In this document: positions 54,992-64,000 of the stretch, piece after piece
Position numbering within the stretch: the first letter of the stretch is position 1
Layout: each line of letters starts with the position of its first letter
Assembly: GCF_021601625.1 (NCBI RefSeq)
Contig: NZ_BQHR01000001.1
Span: 124,001 to 188,000 of the forward strand
Origin: Pseudomonas paraglycinae
Lineage (GTDB): Bacteria; Pseudomonadota; Gammaproteobacteria; Pseudomonadales; Pseudomonadaceae
Reading direction: 5' to 3'
DNA length: 64,000 nucleotides
Made by a program: the position numbers and the translations under genes
Notes under the pieces: generated by a model
The model's database searches: none
The model's input: only the letters and a program-made list of their open reading frames with translations
What the model was told of the DNA's origin: nothing

Positions 54992-56197
54992 GTGAAAACC
55001 CTCTGGCAACACTGCCACGTCGCAACCATGGCGCAAGGCGTCTACTCGATCATCGAGGATGCGGCCATCGTGACGTCCGGTGCACTCATCGAGTGGATTG
55101 GCCCGCGCAGCCAATTGCCGTCAGGCGAATACCCGGCGGTCAATGACCTGCAAGGCGCGTGGGTCACCCCCGGCCTGATCGATTGCCACACTCACACCGT
55201 GTTCGGCGGCAACCGCAGCGGCGAGTTCGAGAAGCGCCTGCAAGGCGTCAGCTATGCCGAAATCGCAGCGGCCGGCGGCGGCATCGCCAGCACCGTGCGG
55301 GCCACGCGCGAAGCCTCGGAAGACGAGCTGTTCGCCAGCGCCGCCAAACGCCTGAAAAGCCTGATGCGCGACGGCGTGACCACGGTCGAAATGAAATCCG
55401 GCTACGGCCTCGATCTGGCCAGCGAGCGCAAGATCCTGCGGGTCATCCGTCGCCTCGCCGCCGAGCTGCCGATCAGCGTGCGCAGCACCTGCCTGGCCGC
55501 TCATGCATTGCCGCCGGAGTACAAGGATCGCGCCGACGATTACATCGATCACATCTGCGCCGAAATGCTCCCGGCGCTGGCCGCCGAAGGCCTGGTGGAT
55601 GCGGTGGATGCGTTCTGCGAATACCTGGCGTTCTCCCCGGAGCAGGTCGAGCGTGTGTTCATCACCGCGCAAAAACTCAATCTGCCGGTGAAACTGCACG
55701 CCGAACAATTGTCGTCGCTGCACGGCTCCAGCCTGGCCGCGCGCTATCACGCGTTGTCCGCCGATCACCTGGAGTTCATGGACGAAGCCGACGCCATCGC
55801 CATGGCCGAATCCGACACCGTCGCAGTGCTGTTGCCGGGCGCGTTCTACTTCCTGCGCGAAACCCAGTTGCCGCCGATGGAAGCCCTGCGCAAACACAAA
55901 GTGAAAATCGCCATCGCCAGCGACCTCAACCCCGGCACCTCGCCGGCGCTGTCGTTGCGCTTGATGCTGAACATGGCCTGCACCTGTTTCCGCATGACCC
56001 CGGAAGAAGCCCTGGCCGGCGCCACGATTCACGCGGCGCAAGCCTTGGGCATGGCCGAGACCCACGGTTCGCTGGAAGTCGGCAAGGTCGCGGATTTTGT
56101 CGCCTGGCAGATCGACCGCCCGGCGGATCTGGCGTACTGGCTGGGTGGTGAACTGGATAAACGCGTCGTCCGTCACGGCGTTGAATCAAGTCTGTAG
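54992..56197 (+). CDS. hutI: Imidazolonepropionase
   Basis: Opens 4-imidazolone-5-propionate to N-formimino-L-glutamate. The 401-residue amidohydrolase shows the metal-binding motif [32 protein letters not shown] with the second metal ligands, and [22 protein letters not shown]. It begins with GTG at 54992, preceded by GGAGG. HutG follows after 10 bases. Confidence 0.97.
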   Translation: MKTLWQHCHVATMAQGVYSIIEDAAIVTSGALIEWIGPRSQLPSGEYPAVNDLQGAWVTPGLIDCHTHTVFGGNRSGEFEKRLQGVSYAEIAAAGGGIASTVRATREASEDELFASAAKRLKSLMRDGVTTVEMKSGYGLDLASERKILRVIRRLAAELPISVRSTCLAAHALPPEYKDRADDYIDHICAEMLPALAAEGLVDAVDAFCEYLAFSPEQVERVFITAQKLNLPVKLHAEQLSSLHGSSLAARYHALSADHLEFMDEADAIAMAESDTVAVLLPGAFYFLRETQLPPMEALRKHKVKIAIASDLNPGTSPALSLRLMLNMACTCFRMTPEEALAGATIHAAQALGMAETHGSLEVGKVADFVAWQIDRPADLAYWLGGELDKRVVRHGVESSL

Positions 56198-56207
56198 GAG
56201 AACGGTT

Positions 56208-57011
56208 GTGGATAAGGTTCTGAACTTCAAACAAGGTCGCGTGCCGCTGCTGATCAGCATGCCCCACGCCGGTGTGCGCCTGACTCCGGCGGTCGAGGCC
56301 GGGTTGATCCCGGACGCGAAAAGTCTGCCGGACACCGACTGGCATATTCCGCAGCTCTACGACTTCGCCGCCGAACTGGGCGCCAGCACCCTGGCGGCCG
56401 AGTACTCGCGATTCGTCATCGACCTGAACCGGCCGTCCGACGACAAACCGCTGTACGCCGGCGCCACCACCGGTCTGTTCCCGGCGACGCTGTTCGATGG
56501 CATTCCGTTGTTCAAGGAAGGCAAGGAACCGTCGAAAGAAGAGCGCGCGACGTACCTGGAGCAGATCTGGACGCCGTACCACCGCACCTTGCAGGAAGAG
56601 CTGGCGCGGCTGAAGGCCGAGTTCGGTTACGCTTTGCTGTTCGATGCACACTCGATCCGTTCGATCATCCCGCACCTGTTCGACGGCAAGCTGCCGGATT
56701 TCAACCTTGGCACCTTCAATGGCGCCAGTTGCGATCCACAACTGGCCACACAACTGGAAGCGATCTGCGCCCGCCACGACGCTTACAGCCATGTGCTGAA
56801 CGGACGCTTCAAGGGCGGCCACATCACCCGTCACTACGGCAACCCGGCCGAGAACATCCACGCCGTGCAACTGGAGCTGGGCCAGTGCACGTATATGGAA
56901 GAGTTCGAACCGTTTCGCTATCGCACCGATCTGGCAGAGCCGACGCGGGTGGTGCTCAAGGAGTTGCTGCAAGGACTGCTCGCCTGGGGCAAATCCCGCT
57001 ATACAGCCTAA
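56208..57011 (+). CDS. hutG: N-formylglutamate deformylase
   Basis: Last step of the pathway: releases formate and glutamate from N-formyl-glutamate. The 267-residue protein has LLISMPHAGVRLTP near the start, FVIDLNRPSDD, and FDAHSIRSIIPHLFDGKLPDFNLGT, typical of the deformylase family. The GTG at 56208 follows GGAG with a seven-base gap, so the longer frame overlapping hutI is rejected. The presence of hutF and hutG shows that the five-step route is used. Confidence 0.95.
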   Translation: MDKVLNFKQGRVPLLISMPHAGVRLTPAVEAGLIPDAKSLPDTDWHIPQLYDFAAELGASTLAAEYSRFVIDLNRPSDDKPLYAGATTGLFPATLFDGIPLFKEGKEPSKEERATYLEQIWTPYHRTLQEELARLKAEFGYALLFDAHSIRSIIPHLFDGKLPDFNLGTFNGASCDPQLATQLEAICARHDAYSHVLNGRFKGGHITRHYGNPAENIHAVQLELGQCTYMEEFEPFRYRTDLAEPTRVVLKELLQGLLAWGKSRYTA

Positions 57012-57020
57012 CTGATTGTC

Positions 57021-57138
57021 TGATCGTTCCCACGTCGAGGCGTCGAACCGTCCGAGTGGGAATGCAGCCCGTGACGCTCCGCGTCACTGGACGCGGAGCG
57101 TCCCTTGAGGCATTCCCACGCAGAGCGTGGGAACGATC
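57021..57138. repeat. Palindromic intergenic repeat, copy D of the TGATCGTTCCCACGC family
   Basis: Ends TGATCGTTCCCACG and CGTGGGAACGATC, with a degenerate left inner part (CGAGGCGTCGAACCG) and inner inverted GACGCTCCGCGTC / GGACGCGGAGCGTCC. It lies after hutG; its left arm is more altered than its right. From 57139 to 57304 nothing else is recognised; this stretch must hold the promoter of the binding-protein gene. Confidence 0.82.
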
Positions 57139-57304
57139 TGCGGTGAGTGAGCGATCTGGGGGGGCGCCCTCAAACAGTCGCCACCGTGCAAATCCCGGTC
57201 GCCACAGTTCGCTTTTCCCGCTCGTCTGCTGCGTAATGTTTCGGCCACGGTGCAAGAAGACACCGATCCGAACAATAACCCGCTGCCGCACGAGACGATC
57301 CCAC

Positions 57305-58252
57305 ATGAAAAAACTGTTCACTCGTTGTGCGTTAATCCTCACCGGCAGTGCGCTGCTCAGCGCCGGCGCCATGGCTTCCGACGATGCTTCCTGCAAAACC
57401 GTGCGCATGGGCGTGGTCAACTGGACCGACGTGATCGCCACCAGCGGCATGGCCGACGTGCTGCTCAACGGCCTCGGTTATGAAAGCAAGCAAACCAGCG
57501 CCGTGCAGCAAATCATCTTCGCCGGCATCCGCGACAAACGTCTGGATATCTTCCTCGGCTACTGGAAACCGGCGATGGACAAGAACATCGCGCCGTTCCT
57601 CGCCGCCAATCAGGTCAAAGTCATGGACAAACCAAGCCTGGCCGACGCCCAGGCGACGCTGGCGGTTCCGGATTACGTGGCGGCGGCGGGGCTGAAGACC
57701 TTTGGCGACATCGCGAAATTCAAGGATCAACTCGGCGCCAAAATCTACGGCATCGAGCCCGGCAGCGGCGCCAACACCACGATCAAGACCATGATCGAAA
57801 CCAACCACTTCGGCCTGAAGGATTTCAAGATCATCGAATCCGGTGAGGCCGGCATGCTCGCCGCCGTGCAGCGAGCGGTAAACCGCAAGGAATTCGTGGT
57901 ATTCGTCGGCTGGACCCCGCACCCGATGAACATCAACATGAAAATCACCTACCTGACCGGCAGCGAAGACGTCTACGGCCCGAACGAAGGCGCCGCCACC
58001 GTTTCCACCGTCACCGCGCCGGACTACGCCGAGCGCTGCCCGAACGTCCATCGACTGCTGGAAAACCTGACCTTCACCGCCGCCCAGGAAAGCCAGTTGA
58101 TGGTGCCGATCATGGAGCGCAAGACCCCTCAGGAAGTGGCGAAGACCTGGCTGCGTGAGCATCCCGAAGATCTGCAACGCTGGCTGGCGGGTGTCAGCAG
58201 TTTTGACGGCAAGGACGGCGTGGCCACGGTTCAGGCCAGCCTGAAAAACTGA
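57305..58252 (+). CDS. Choline/betaine-type ABC substrate-binding protein (orphan)
   Basis: A 315-residue binding protein of the OpuAC superfamily with a signal peptide (about 1-24, ...GAMASDDAS). VNWTDVIATSGMADVLL, FLGYWKPAMDKN and VFVGWTPHPMN carry the tryptophans (Trp40, Trp87 and a later one) that form the quaternary-ammonium box of ChoX-type proteins. No permease or ATPase is adjacent; pseudomonads are known to share one Cbc-type core among several such binding proteins. Its stop overlaps the esterase start (TGATG). Confidence 0.85.
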   Translation: MKKLFTRCALILTGSALLSAGAMASDDASCKTVRMGVVNWTDVIATSGMADVLLNGLGYESKQTSAVQQIIFAGIRDKRLDIFLGYWKPAMDKNIAPFLAANQVKVMDKPSLADAQATLAVPDYVAAAGLKTFGDIAKFKDQLGAKIYGIEPGSGANTTIKTMIETNHFGLKDFKIIESGEAGMLAAVQRAVNRKEFVVFVGWTPHPMNINMKITYLTGSEDVYGPNEGAATVSTVTAPDYAERCPNVHRLLENLTFTAAQESQLMVPIMERKTPQEVAKTWLREHPEDLQRWLAGVSSFDGKDGVATVQASLKN

Positions 58253-59169
58253 TGGGCACTTATCCACTCTCGCCGTCGATGGCGGCGTTCGTCGCCAGAA
58301 CCGAAAGCTTCGCCAGCGATGACAGCAGCCTCGGCGGATTGCGCAAATCCTACGACGCCATGTGCCGCGCCTTCACGCCCGAGCGGCCGGCGGGTCTGGA
58401 GGTGGTGGATTTCCAGTTGAGCGGGGTGGCGGTGCGCTCGTATCGCCCGCCTGTCCGGCCATCGGCCAGTGGCTGGCCGTGCGTGTTGTACCTGCATGGC
58501 GGCGGTTGGGTGGTCGGCGGGCTGGATTCCCATGACTTCATCTGCTGCGAGTTGGCCATGGCGCTCGGGGCGATGGTGGTGGCGGTGGATTACCGGCTGG
58601 CGCCGGAGCATCCGTTCCCGGCCGGTTTCGAGGATTGCCTGAGCGTCTGGCGCGCGTTGCGCAGCGGACCGTTCTGGTTCGATCCCGGACGGATGCTGGT
58701 GGCGGGCGACAGCGCCGGCGGCAATCTGGCGGCGGCGCTGTGCCTGGCGCTACGCGATGCCGGCGAGCCGCTGCCGGGCGCGCAGGTCTTGATCTATCCG
58801 GGGCTGGGTGGCGACGCACAGTTAGCGTCGCGCAGCGAATGCGCCGATGCGCCGTTGCTCGCCAGCAGCGATGTCGATTGCTATCACGCCTTGTACCTGC
58901 GCGGCACCGCGAAGCCGAACGCCTATGCGATGCCGTTGCTGGCCGGGGACTTCAGCGGTTTGCCCCCGGCCTGGATTGCCGTGGCGCAGTTCGATCCATT
59001 GCGTGACGACGGCGTGTGCTACGCCGAACGGCTGAACGCGGCGGGAGTCGACGCGGTGCTGTACTACGGCGAAGGGCTGGTTCACGGCTGCCTGCGGGCG
59101 CGGCATCAGGTCGCCGAGGTCGATCGTCTCTTTGAGAACCTGCTGGGGTTCATGGCTGACAAATTGTGA
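58252..59169 (+). CDS. Alpha/beta hydrolase of the hormone-sensitive-lipase family
   Basis: A 305-residue carboxylesterase-type enzyme. The oxyanion-hole motif is HGGGW at 82-86, the nucleophile is Ser154 in GDSAGG, and the late Asp (FDPLRDDG) and His (GLVHGC) complete the triad. No signal peptide. The ATG shares one base with the stop of the choline-type binding protein gene, so the two are coupled. A link to hydrolysis of choline or carnitine esters is suggested by context only. Confidence 0.85.
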   Translation: MGTYPLSPSMAAFVARTESFASDDSSLGGLRKSYDAMCRAFTPERPAGLEVVDFQLSGVAVRSYRPPVRPSASGWPCVLYLHGGGWVVGGLDSHDFICCELAMALGAMVVAVDYRLAPEHPFPAGFEDCLSVWRALRSGPFWFDPGRMLVAGDSAGGNLAAALCLALRDAGEPLPGAQVLIYPGLGGDAQLASRSECADAPLLASSDVDCYHALYLRGTAKPNAYAMPLLAGDFSGLPPAWIAVAQFDPLRDDGVCYAERLNAAGVDAVLYYGEGLVHGCLRARHQVAEVDRLFENLLGFMADKL

Positions 59170-59273
59170 CAGCGCACGGGCATGCTCATTGACGTAAATC
59201 GGGTTTATGATGCCGGACGGCAGAATAATAGAAGTCCCCCCAGGGATGACCTCGACCCCTTACGGAGCGCGCA

Positions 59274-60245
59274 ATGCAGACTTTGTTTCCGCAGATCAAA
59301 CCTCACGCACGGCACGATCTGGCCGTCGATGACACCCACACGCTGTACGTCGACGAAAGCGGTTCACCGGAAGGTTTGCCGGTGGTGTTCATCCACGGAG
59401 GTCCCGGCGCCGGGTGCGACGCCCAGAGTCGCCGCTATTTTGATCCGAACCTGTATCGCATTGTCACCTTCGACCAGCGCGGTTGCGGTCGCTCCACGCC
59501 CCACGCCAGTCTGGAAAACAACACCACCTGGGATCTGGTCGAAGACCTTGAGCGTATTCGTAAACACCTGGGCATCGACAAATGGGTGCTGTTCGGCGGC
59601 TCCTGGGGTTCGACCCTGGCGCTGGCCTACGCGCAGACCCACCCGGAGCGCGTACATGGGCTGATCCTGCGCGGGATCTTTCTGTGCCGTCCGCAGGAAA
59701 TCGAATGGTTCTACCAGGCCGGCGCCAGCCGTCTGTTCCCCGATTACTGGCAGGACTACCTCGCGCCAATTCCGCTGGACGAGCGCGACGACCTGCTCAG
59801 CGCGTTCCACAAACGCCTGACCGGCAACGACCAGATCGCCCAGATGCACGCGGCCAAGGCCTGGTCGACCTGGGAAGGGCGCACCGCGACCCTGCGTCCG
59901 AATCCGCTGGTGGTCGACCGCTTCTCCGAGCCGCAGCGCGCCTTGTCGATTGCGCGGATCGAATGCCACTACTTCACCAACAACGCGTTCCTTGAGCCAA
60001 ACCAGCTGATCCGCGACATGGGCAAGATCGCCCATCTGCCGGGCGTGATCATCCATGGCCGCTACGACGTGATCTGCCCGCTCGACAACGCCTGGGAACT
60101 GCATCAGGCCTGGCCGAACAGCGAGCTGCAGGTGATCCGCGATGCCGGCCACGCCGCGTCCGAACCGGGCATCACCGATGCACTGGTGCGCGCCGCCAGC
60201 AAAATGGCCCGTCGCCTGCTCGACCTGCCGCCCGAAGAAGCATGA
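59274..60245 (+). CDS. pip: Proline iminopeptidase
   Basis: A 323-residue alpha/beta hydrolase of family S33 that removes N-terminal proline. [11 protein letters not shown] is the oxyanion hole, [12 protein letters not shown] a family hallmark, and Ser110 in [13 protein letters not shown] the nucleophile; the C-terminal Asp and His are in GRYDVICP and AGHAASEP. The stop overlaps the dtd start by four bases, a pairing seen across Pseudomonas. Confidence 0.96.
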   Translation: MQTLFPQIKPHARHDLAVDDTHTLYVDESGSPEGLPVVFIHGGPGAGCDAQSRRYFDPNLYRIVTFDQRGCGRSTPHASLENNTTWDLVEDLERIRKHLGIDKWVLFGGSWGSTLALAYAQTHPERVHGLILRGIFLCRPQEIEWFYQAGASRLFPDYWQDYLAPIPLDERDDLLSAFHKRLTGNDQIAQMHAAKAWSTWEGRTATLRPNPLVVDRFSEPQRALSIARIECHYFTNNAFLEPNQLIRDMGKIAHLPGVIIHGRYDVICPLDNAWELHQAWPNSELQVIRDAGHAASEPGITDALVRAASKMARRLLDLPPEEA

Positions 60246-60679
60246 AGGGTCTTTTGCAGCGCGTGAAAGGCGCGCGGGTCGAAGTGGCGGGCGAGGTGGT
60301 TGGCAGTGTCGATCAGGGTTTGCTGGTGCTGGTGGCGGTCGAACCCGACGACACGCCGGCCAGCGCCGACAAACTTCTGCATAAGCTGCTTAACTATCGA
60401 GTGTTCAGTGACGCCGAGGGCAAGATGAATCTGTCCCTGGCGGATGTGGGCGGCGGGTTGCTGCTGGTCTCTCAGTTCACCCTCGCTGCCGACACCAAAA
60501 GCGGGTTGCGCCCGAGTTTCTCGACCGCCGCCCCTCCGACGCTGGGCGAAGAATTATTCGACTATCTATTAAGCAAAGCGAAACAGATGCATGGCACAGT
60601 GGCATCAGGTAGATTCGGCGCGGATATGCAGGTGCACCTGGTCAACGATGGCCCGGTAACCTTCCTGTTACAGACATGA
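60242..60679 (+). CDS. dtd: D-aminoacyl-tRNA deacylase
   Basis: A 145-residue proofreading enzyme that removes D-amino acids from mischarged tRNAs. [15 protein letters not shown] at the start, [16 protein letters not shown] with the SQ motif, and [18 protein letters not shown] with the cross-subunit Gly-cisPro element are diagnostic. Translationally coupled to pip. Confidence 0.97.
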   Translation: MKGLLQRVKGARVEVAGEVVGSVDQGLLVLVAVEPDDTPASADKLLHKLLNYRVFSDAEGKMNLSLADVGGGLLLVSQFTLAADTKSGLRPSFSTAAPPTLGEELFDYLLSKAKQMHGTVASGRFGADMQVHLVNDGPVTFLLQT

Positions 60680-61000
60680 AAGCGCTTGAAACATCTTTTT
60701 AAGGGCTTTTCGACTGAAAACAGGGAATTTTCGCGATAAATACTTTGTTACCCCTGATGCGTTGTCACGCGGGCTACTAGATAATCGCGCGCTACGGGGA
60801 TCAGCGTTCGTTGGTCCATTTTGACTTAGGTAGAGACTTGTCCGGATCCGATTGGGGAATCATTTTGACCCAGCGGAGTCGGAACAATGCTCGCCAACTT
60901 GGCAAGGGTGCCCTGAAAGGTCGGTTTTTTTGTACCGAATCCCTCACAGGCACTTCATCTGGCCGTTGGTTTATTGATCTGTTTTCGGCGAGGGTTGCTC
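60680..61000 (+). other. Long leader/promoter region of opgGH
   Basis: 321 bases without a convincing gene. It contains several small hairpins near 60890-60940 (GCCAACTTGGC, GGCAAGGGTGCC, and TCGGT...ACCGA around a seven-T run). Such a layout suggests a structured 5' untranslated leader, but no promoter could be placed with confidence and no known riboswitch was recognised. Confidence 0.35.
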
Positions 61001-62815
61001 GTGATTGTTAGTCCCTGTAATGCAGCAAAATTGTCTGCCAAACGCTTGCGCAGCGCTCTGGTAGCGGGCTCGGCAGTACTCTGCCTGCTCAGCGCCGGCC
61101 AGCTTTGGGCATTCAATCTTGACGATGTGTCGGCCAAGGCCAAAGAGCTGGCCGGGCAGAAGTTCGAAGCCCCGCGCAGCAACCTGCCAAACGAATTCCG
61201 TGAAATGAAATTCGCGGACTATCAGAAGATTCGTTTCCGCACCGAAAAAGCCGAATGGGCCGACCAGAAGACCCCGTTCAAGCTGTCCTTCTATCATCAG
61301 GGCATGCACTTCGATACGCCGGTGAAAATCAACGAAATCACCGCGAACACCGTCGAAGAGATCAAATACGATCCTAGCCGTTTCGATTTCGGCGACCTGC
61401 AGTTCGATCCTAAGGCCACCGAACAACTGGGCTACGCCGGTTTCCGTGTCCTGTACCCGATCAACAAGGCTGACAAGCAAGACGAAATCATGACCATGCT
61501 GGGCGCGAGCTACTTCCGCGTTGTCGGCAAGGGTCACACCTACGGTCTGTCGGCCCGTGGTCTGGCGATCGATACCGCTTTGCCGTCCGGCGAAGAATTC
61601 CCGCGTTTTCGCGAGTTCTGGATTCAGCAGCCGAAGCCGGGCGACAAGCACCTGGTGATCTTCGCCCTGCTGGATTCGCCACGTGCGACCGGCGCCTACC
61701 GTCTGATCCTGCGTCCGGGCAGCGACACCATCGTCGACGTCAAGGGCCAGATGTACCTGCGTGACAAGGTCGGCAAGCTCGGCATCGCGCCGCTGACCAG
61801 CATGTTCCTGTTCGGCGCCAACCAGCCGTCGAAAGTGCTCAACTACCGTCGTGAACTGCACGACTCCAGCGGTCTGTCGATCCATGCCGGCAACGGCGAG
61901 TGGATCTGGCGCCCACTGAACAACCCGAAACATTTGGCTGTCAGCCAGTTCAGCGTCGAAAACCCGCGTGGTTTCGGTCTGCTGCAACGTGGCCGTGACT
62001 TCAGCCACTACGAAGACCTCGACGACCGCTACGACAAGCGCCCAAGCGCCTGGATCGAGCCGAAGGGCGACTGGGGCAAAGGCACCGTCGATCTGGTCGA
62101 GATCCCGACCGCCGACGAAACCAACGACAACATCGTTGCGTTCTGGAGCCCGGAAAAACTGCCGGAGCCAGGCCAGCCGCTGGACTTTGCCTACCGCATG
62201 CACTGGACCATCGACGAAGCCGCGCTGCACGCGCCGGACAGCGCCTGGGTCAACCAGACCCTGCGTTCGACCGGTGACGTCAAGCAATCGAACCTGATCC
62301 GTCAGCCGGATGGCAGCGTTGCCTACCTGGTCGACTTCGAGGGCCCGTCCCTGGCCGCCTTGGCCCCGGATGCAGACGTTCGCAGCCAGGTCAGCGTCGG
62401 CGACAACGCCGAACTGGTCGAGAACAGCGTGCGCTACAACCCGGAAACCAAGGGCTGGCGCCTGACCCTGCGGATGAAGATCAAGGACGCGAGCAAGTCC
62501 ACCGAGATGCGCGCAGCCCTGGTGCAGCCAGTGGTCACCGCTGATCTGGCCAAGTCTTCGGTACCGACGTCCAACTCGTCGGTAGCCAAGGCCGACAAGG
62601 TTGCCGCCAAGCAACAAGAGAAAGCCGACAAGGAAGCCAAGGCCGCCGAGGCCAAACAGGCCGACGCCAAGCCGGTTGCAGATGCCAAGGACAAGGCCAA
62701 CAAAGACGCCAAGCAGCCAGCCGCTGCGGACGCGGCCCCAGCCACACCGGAATCGGCACCGACTGAAGAAGTCCTGACCGAGACCTGGAGCTATCAGTTG
62801 CCTGCCGATGAGTAA
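61001..62815 (+). CDS. opgG: Osmoregulated periplasmic glucan biosynthesis protein OpgG
   Basis: A 604-residue periplasmic protein that shapes the backbone of osmoregulated periplasmic glucans made by OpgH. It has a signal peptide (about 20-40, [21 protein letters not shown]) followed by [19 protein letters not shown] and [15 protein letters not shown], typical of the family. The start is GTG at 61001, preceded by GAGGG. Near the C-terminus (about residues 518-590) an Ala/Lys/Asp-rich, probably disordered stretch interrupts the end, before the conserved-looking [12 protein letters not shown]. It overlaps opgH by eight bases. Confidence 0.93.
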   Translation: MIVSPCNAAKLSAKRLRSALVAGSAVLCLLSAGQLWAFNLDDVSAKAKELAGQKFEAPRSNLPNEFREMKFADYQKIRFRTEKAEWADQKTPFKLSFYHQGMHFDTPVKINEITANTVEEIKYDPSRFDFGDLQFDPKATEQLGYAGFRVLYPINKADKQDEIMTMLGASYFRVVGKGHTYGLSARGLAIDTALPSGEEFPRFREFWIQQPKPGDKHLVIFALLDSPRATGAYRLILRPGSDTIVDVKGQMYLRDKVGKLGIAPLTSMFLFGANQPSKVLNYRRELHDSSGLSIHAGNGEWIWRPLNNPKHLAVSQFSVENPRGFGLLQRGRDFSHYEDLDDRYDKRPSAWIEPKGDWGKGTVDLVEIPTADETNDNIVAFWSPEKLPEPGQPLDFAYRMHWTIDEAALHAPDSAWVNQTLRSTGDVKQSNLIRQPDGSVAYLVDFEGPSLAALAPDADVRSQVSVGDNAELVENSVRYNPETKGWRLTLRMKIKDASKSTEMRAALVQPVVTADLAKSSVPTSNSSVAKADKVAAKQQEKADKEAKAAEAKQADAKPVADAKDKANKDAKQPAAADAAPATPESAPTEEVLTETWSYQLPADE

Positions 62816-64000
62816 CTCTCAAGTACAGCCAGAGACTCTGTCCGAGTACCTGGCGCATCTGCCGATGACCGACGAGCAGCGCGCGGAACTCGCGGGCTGC
62901 CAGTCCTTCAGCGAATTGCATGAACGCCTGTCGTCCAAGACCTTTGACGCGCCGACCGAAGCCGCCCAGGCTTCGGTGGGCAAGCGCCTGACCCTGAGCA
63001 CCGCCGAAGAGCTGGAAGACGCGGAAATGCTGGTGCTCGACGCCAGCGGCCGGGTCAGCATGAAGGCCACGCCGCCGATCCGTCGGACCAAGGTCGTGCC
63101 GGAGCCGTGGCGCACCAACATTCTGGTGCGTGGCTGGCGCCGTTTGACCGGTCGGACCAACCCGCCGCAACCGCCGAAGGACGCCAACGTGTTGCCGGCG
63201 GCGCGCTGGCGCACGGTCGGTTCGATCCGTCGCTACATTCTGCTGGTGCTGATGCTGGGTCAGACCATCGTCGCCGGCTGGTACATGAAAGGCATCATGC
63301 CGTACCAGGGCTGGTCGTTCGTCGATCTGGAAGAAGTCCTGCATCAACCGCTGCTGCAAACCGCCACGCAAGTGCTGCCGTATGCGCTGCAGACCAGCAT
63401 CCTGATCATGTTCGGGATTCTGTTCTGCTGGGTATCGGCCGGTTTCTGGACCGCGCTGATGGGCTTCCTCGAATTGCTCACCGGCCACGATAAATACCGG
63501 ATCTCCGGTAAAAGTGCCGGCAACGAGCCGATTCCGAAAGACGCGCGCACCGCACTGGTGATGCCGATCTGCAACGAAGACGTGCCTCGGGTATTTGCCG
63601 GTCTGCGCGCGACGTTCGAGTCGGTCGCCGCTACCGGTGACCTGGACCGTTTCGACTTCTTCGTCCTCAGCGACAGTAACGACACCGACATCTGCGTTGC
63701 CGAGCAGCAGGCCTGGCTGGACGTCTGCCGTGAAGCGAAGGGCTTCGGCAAGATCTTCTATCGCCGCCGTCGTCGCCGCGTAAAACGCAAGAGCGGCAAC
63801 CTCGACGACTTCTGCCGTCGCTGGGGCGGTGACTACAAGTACATGGTCGTACTCGACGCCGACTCGGTCATGAGCGGCGAGTGCCTGACCAGTCTGGTGC
63901 GCCTGATGGAGGCCACTCCGGACGCCGGCATCATCCAGACCGCGCCGCGCGCTTCGGGCATGGACACGCTGTATGCACGCATGCAGCAATTCGCCACCCG
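62808..64000 (+). CDS. opgH: Glucan biosynthesis glucosyltransferase OpgH, N-terminal part (runs off the window)
   Basis: The first ~397 codons of the inner-membrane glucosyltransferase that polymerises UDP-glucose into periplasmic glucan. Two transmembrane helices are visible ([18 protein letters not shown] and a second around [18 protein letters not shown]). The catalytic GT-2 domain begins with [21 protein letters not shown] and has the first Asp motif [12 protein letters not shown]. It starts inside the opgG end (ATG at 62808), so translation is coupled. The remainder lies beyond 64000. Confidence 0.95.
   Translation, partial: MSNSQVQPETLSEYLAHLPMTDEQRAELAGCQSFSELHERLSSKTFDAPTEAAQASVGKRLTLSTAEELEDAEMLVLDASGRVSMKATPPIRRTKVVPEPWRTNILVRGWRRLTGRTNPPQPPKDANVLPAARWRTVGSIRRYILLVLMLGQTIVAGWYMKGIMPYQGWSFVDLEEVLHQPLLQTATQVLPYALQTSILIMFGILFCWVSAGFWTALMGFLELLTGHDKYRISGKSAGNEPIPKDARTALVMPICNEDVPRVFAGLRATFESVAATGDLDRFDFFVLSDSNDTDICVAEQQAWLDVCREAKGFGKIFYRRRRRRVKRKSGNLDDFCRRWGGDYKYMVVLDADSVMSGECLTSLVRLMEATPDAGIIQTAPRASGMDTLYARMQQFAT

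Noticed and set aside
60811-61011. 66-codon frame upstream of opgG as a leader peptide
   Set aside because: It needs a TTG start without a good ribosome site, has no recognisable features, and overlaps the opgG start.
1-64000. tRNA, rRNA or prophage genes
   Set aside because: No cloverleaf-like, rRNA-like or phage structural sequence was noticed on either strand by reading; a dedicated tRNA search could still find something missed.

Overview
The window is a continuous stretch of a high-GC gammaproteobacterial chromosome, almost certainly from the Pseudomonas fluorescens group. The evidence is the gene order (mutY-asmA ... hisBH-hisAF ... ctpA-envC-gpmI-yibN-grxC-secB ... ntrBC-glnA-thiI-typA), the complete histidine-utilisation (hut) locus, sigma-54 style promoters, and several families of short intergenic palindromic repeats typical of that group. 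No rRNA, tRNA, prophage, insertion sequence or CRISPR array was seen. Nearly everything is housekeeping or catabolic, with a few accessory genes between conserved blocks.

Layout. 1-2457: mutY (partial) and an AsmA-family protein, minus strand. 2812-4476: an MFS transporter. 4748-7860: histidine biosynthesis genes hisB, hisH, a DUF2164 gene, hisA and hisF, with a palindromic repeat inside the cluster. 7937-8692: a periplasmic amino-acid-type binding protein. 8673-10019: an accessory Vps62-like protein. 10131-16589: an envelope and housekeeping block matching the E. coli yibQ-envC-gpmI-yibN-grxC-secB cluster, with ctpA inserted. 16696-17590: trmL and a divergent membrane protein whose start codons overlap. 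18001-25127: ntrC-ntrB, two DUF4124 proteins, a MORN-repeat protein and glnA, with visible NtrC-type sites and sigma-54 promoters. 25128-42009: thiI, typA, a YkgJ protein, glgP, a DUF2339/DUF3999 membrane pair, fbp, DUF924, a chemoreceptor, a small lipoprotein and a lipocalin.

42183-57011 is the hut locus. hutF diverges from hutCD. Then come hutU, an NCS1-family permease (probably urocanate), the HutXWV ABC importer, two histidase-family genes, hutI and hutG. Histidine is converted to urocanate (HutH), imidazolone propionate (HutU), formimino-glutamate (HutI), formyl-glutamate (HutF) and glutamate (HutG). HutC-type operators lie in front of hutF/hutC and on the predicted start point of a sigma-54 promoter before hutU. 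The first histidase-family gene (51571-53094) lacks the Ala-Ser-Gly triad that forms the MIO cofactor and also lacks a catalytic tyrosine. It looks like a pseudo-enzyme beside a normal HutH and is the most interesting single observation here.

57305-64000: an orphan choline/betaine-type binding protein overlapping an HSL-family esterase gene, then pip-dtd and the osmoregulated periplasmic glucan genes opgG-opgH (opgH runs off the end). Intergenic regions carry at least four repeat families: a 110-base palindrome family, REP pairs, two inverted copies of a 165-base MITE-like element, and a three-unit degenerate tandem repeat.
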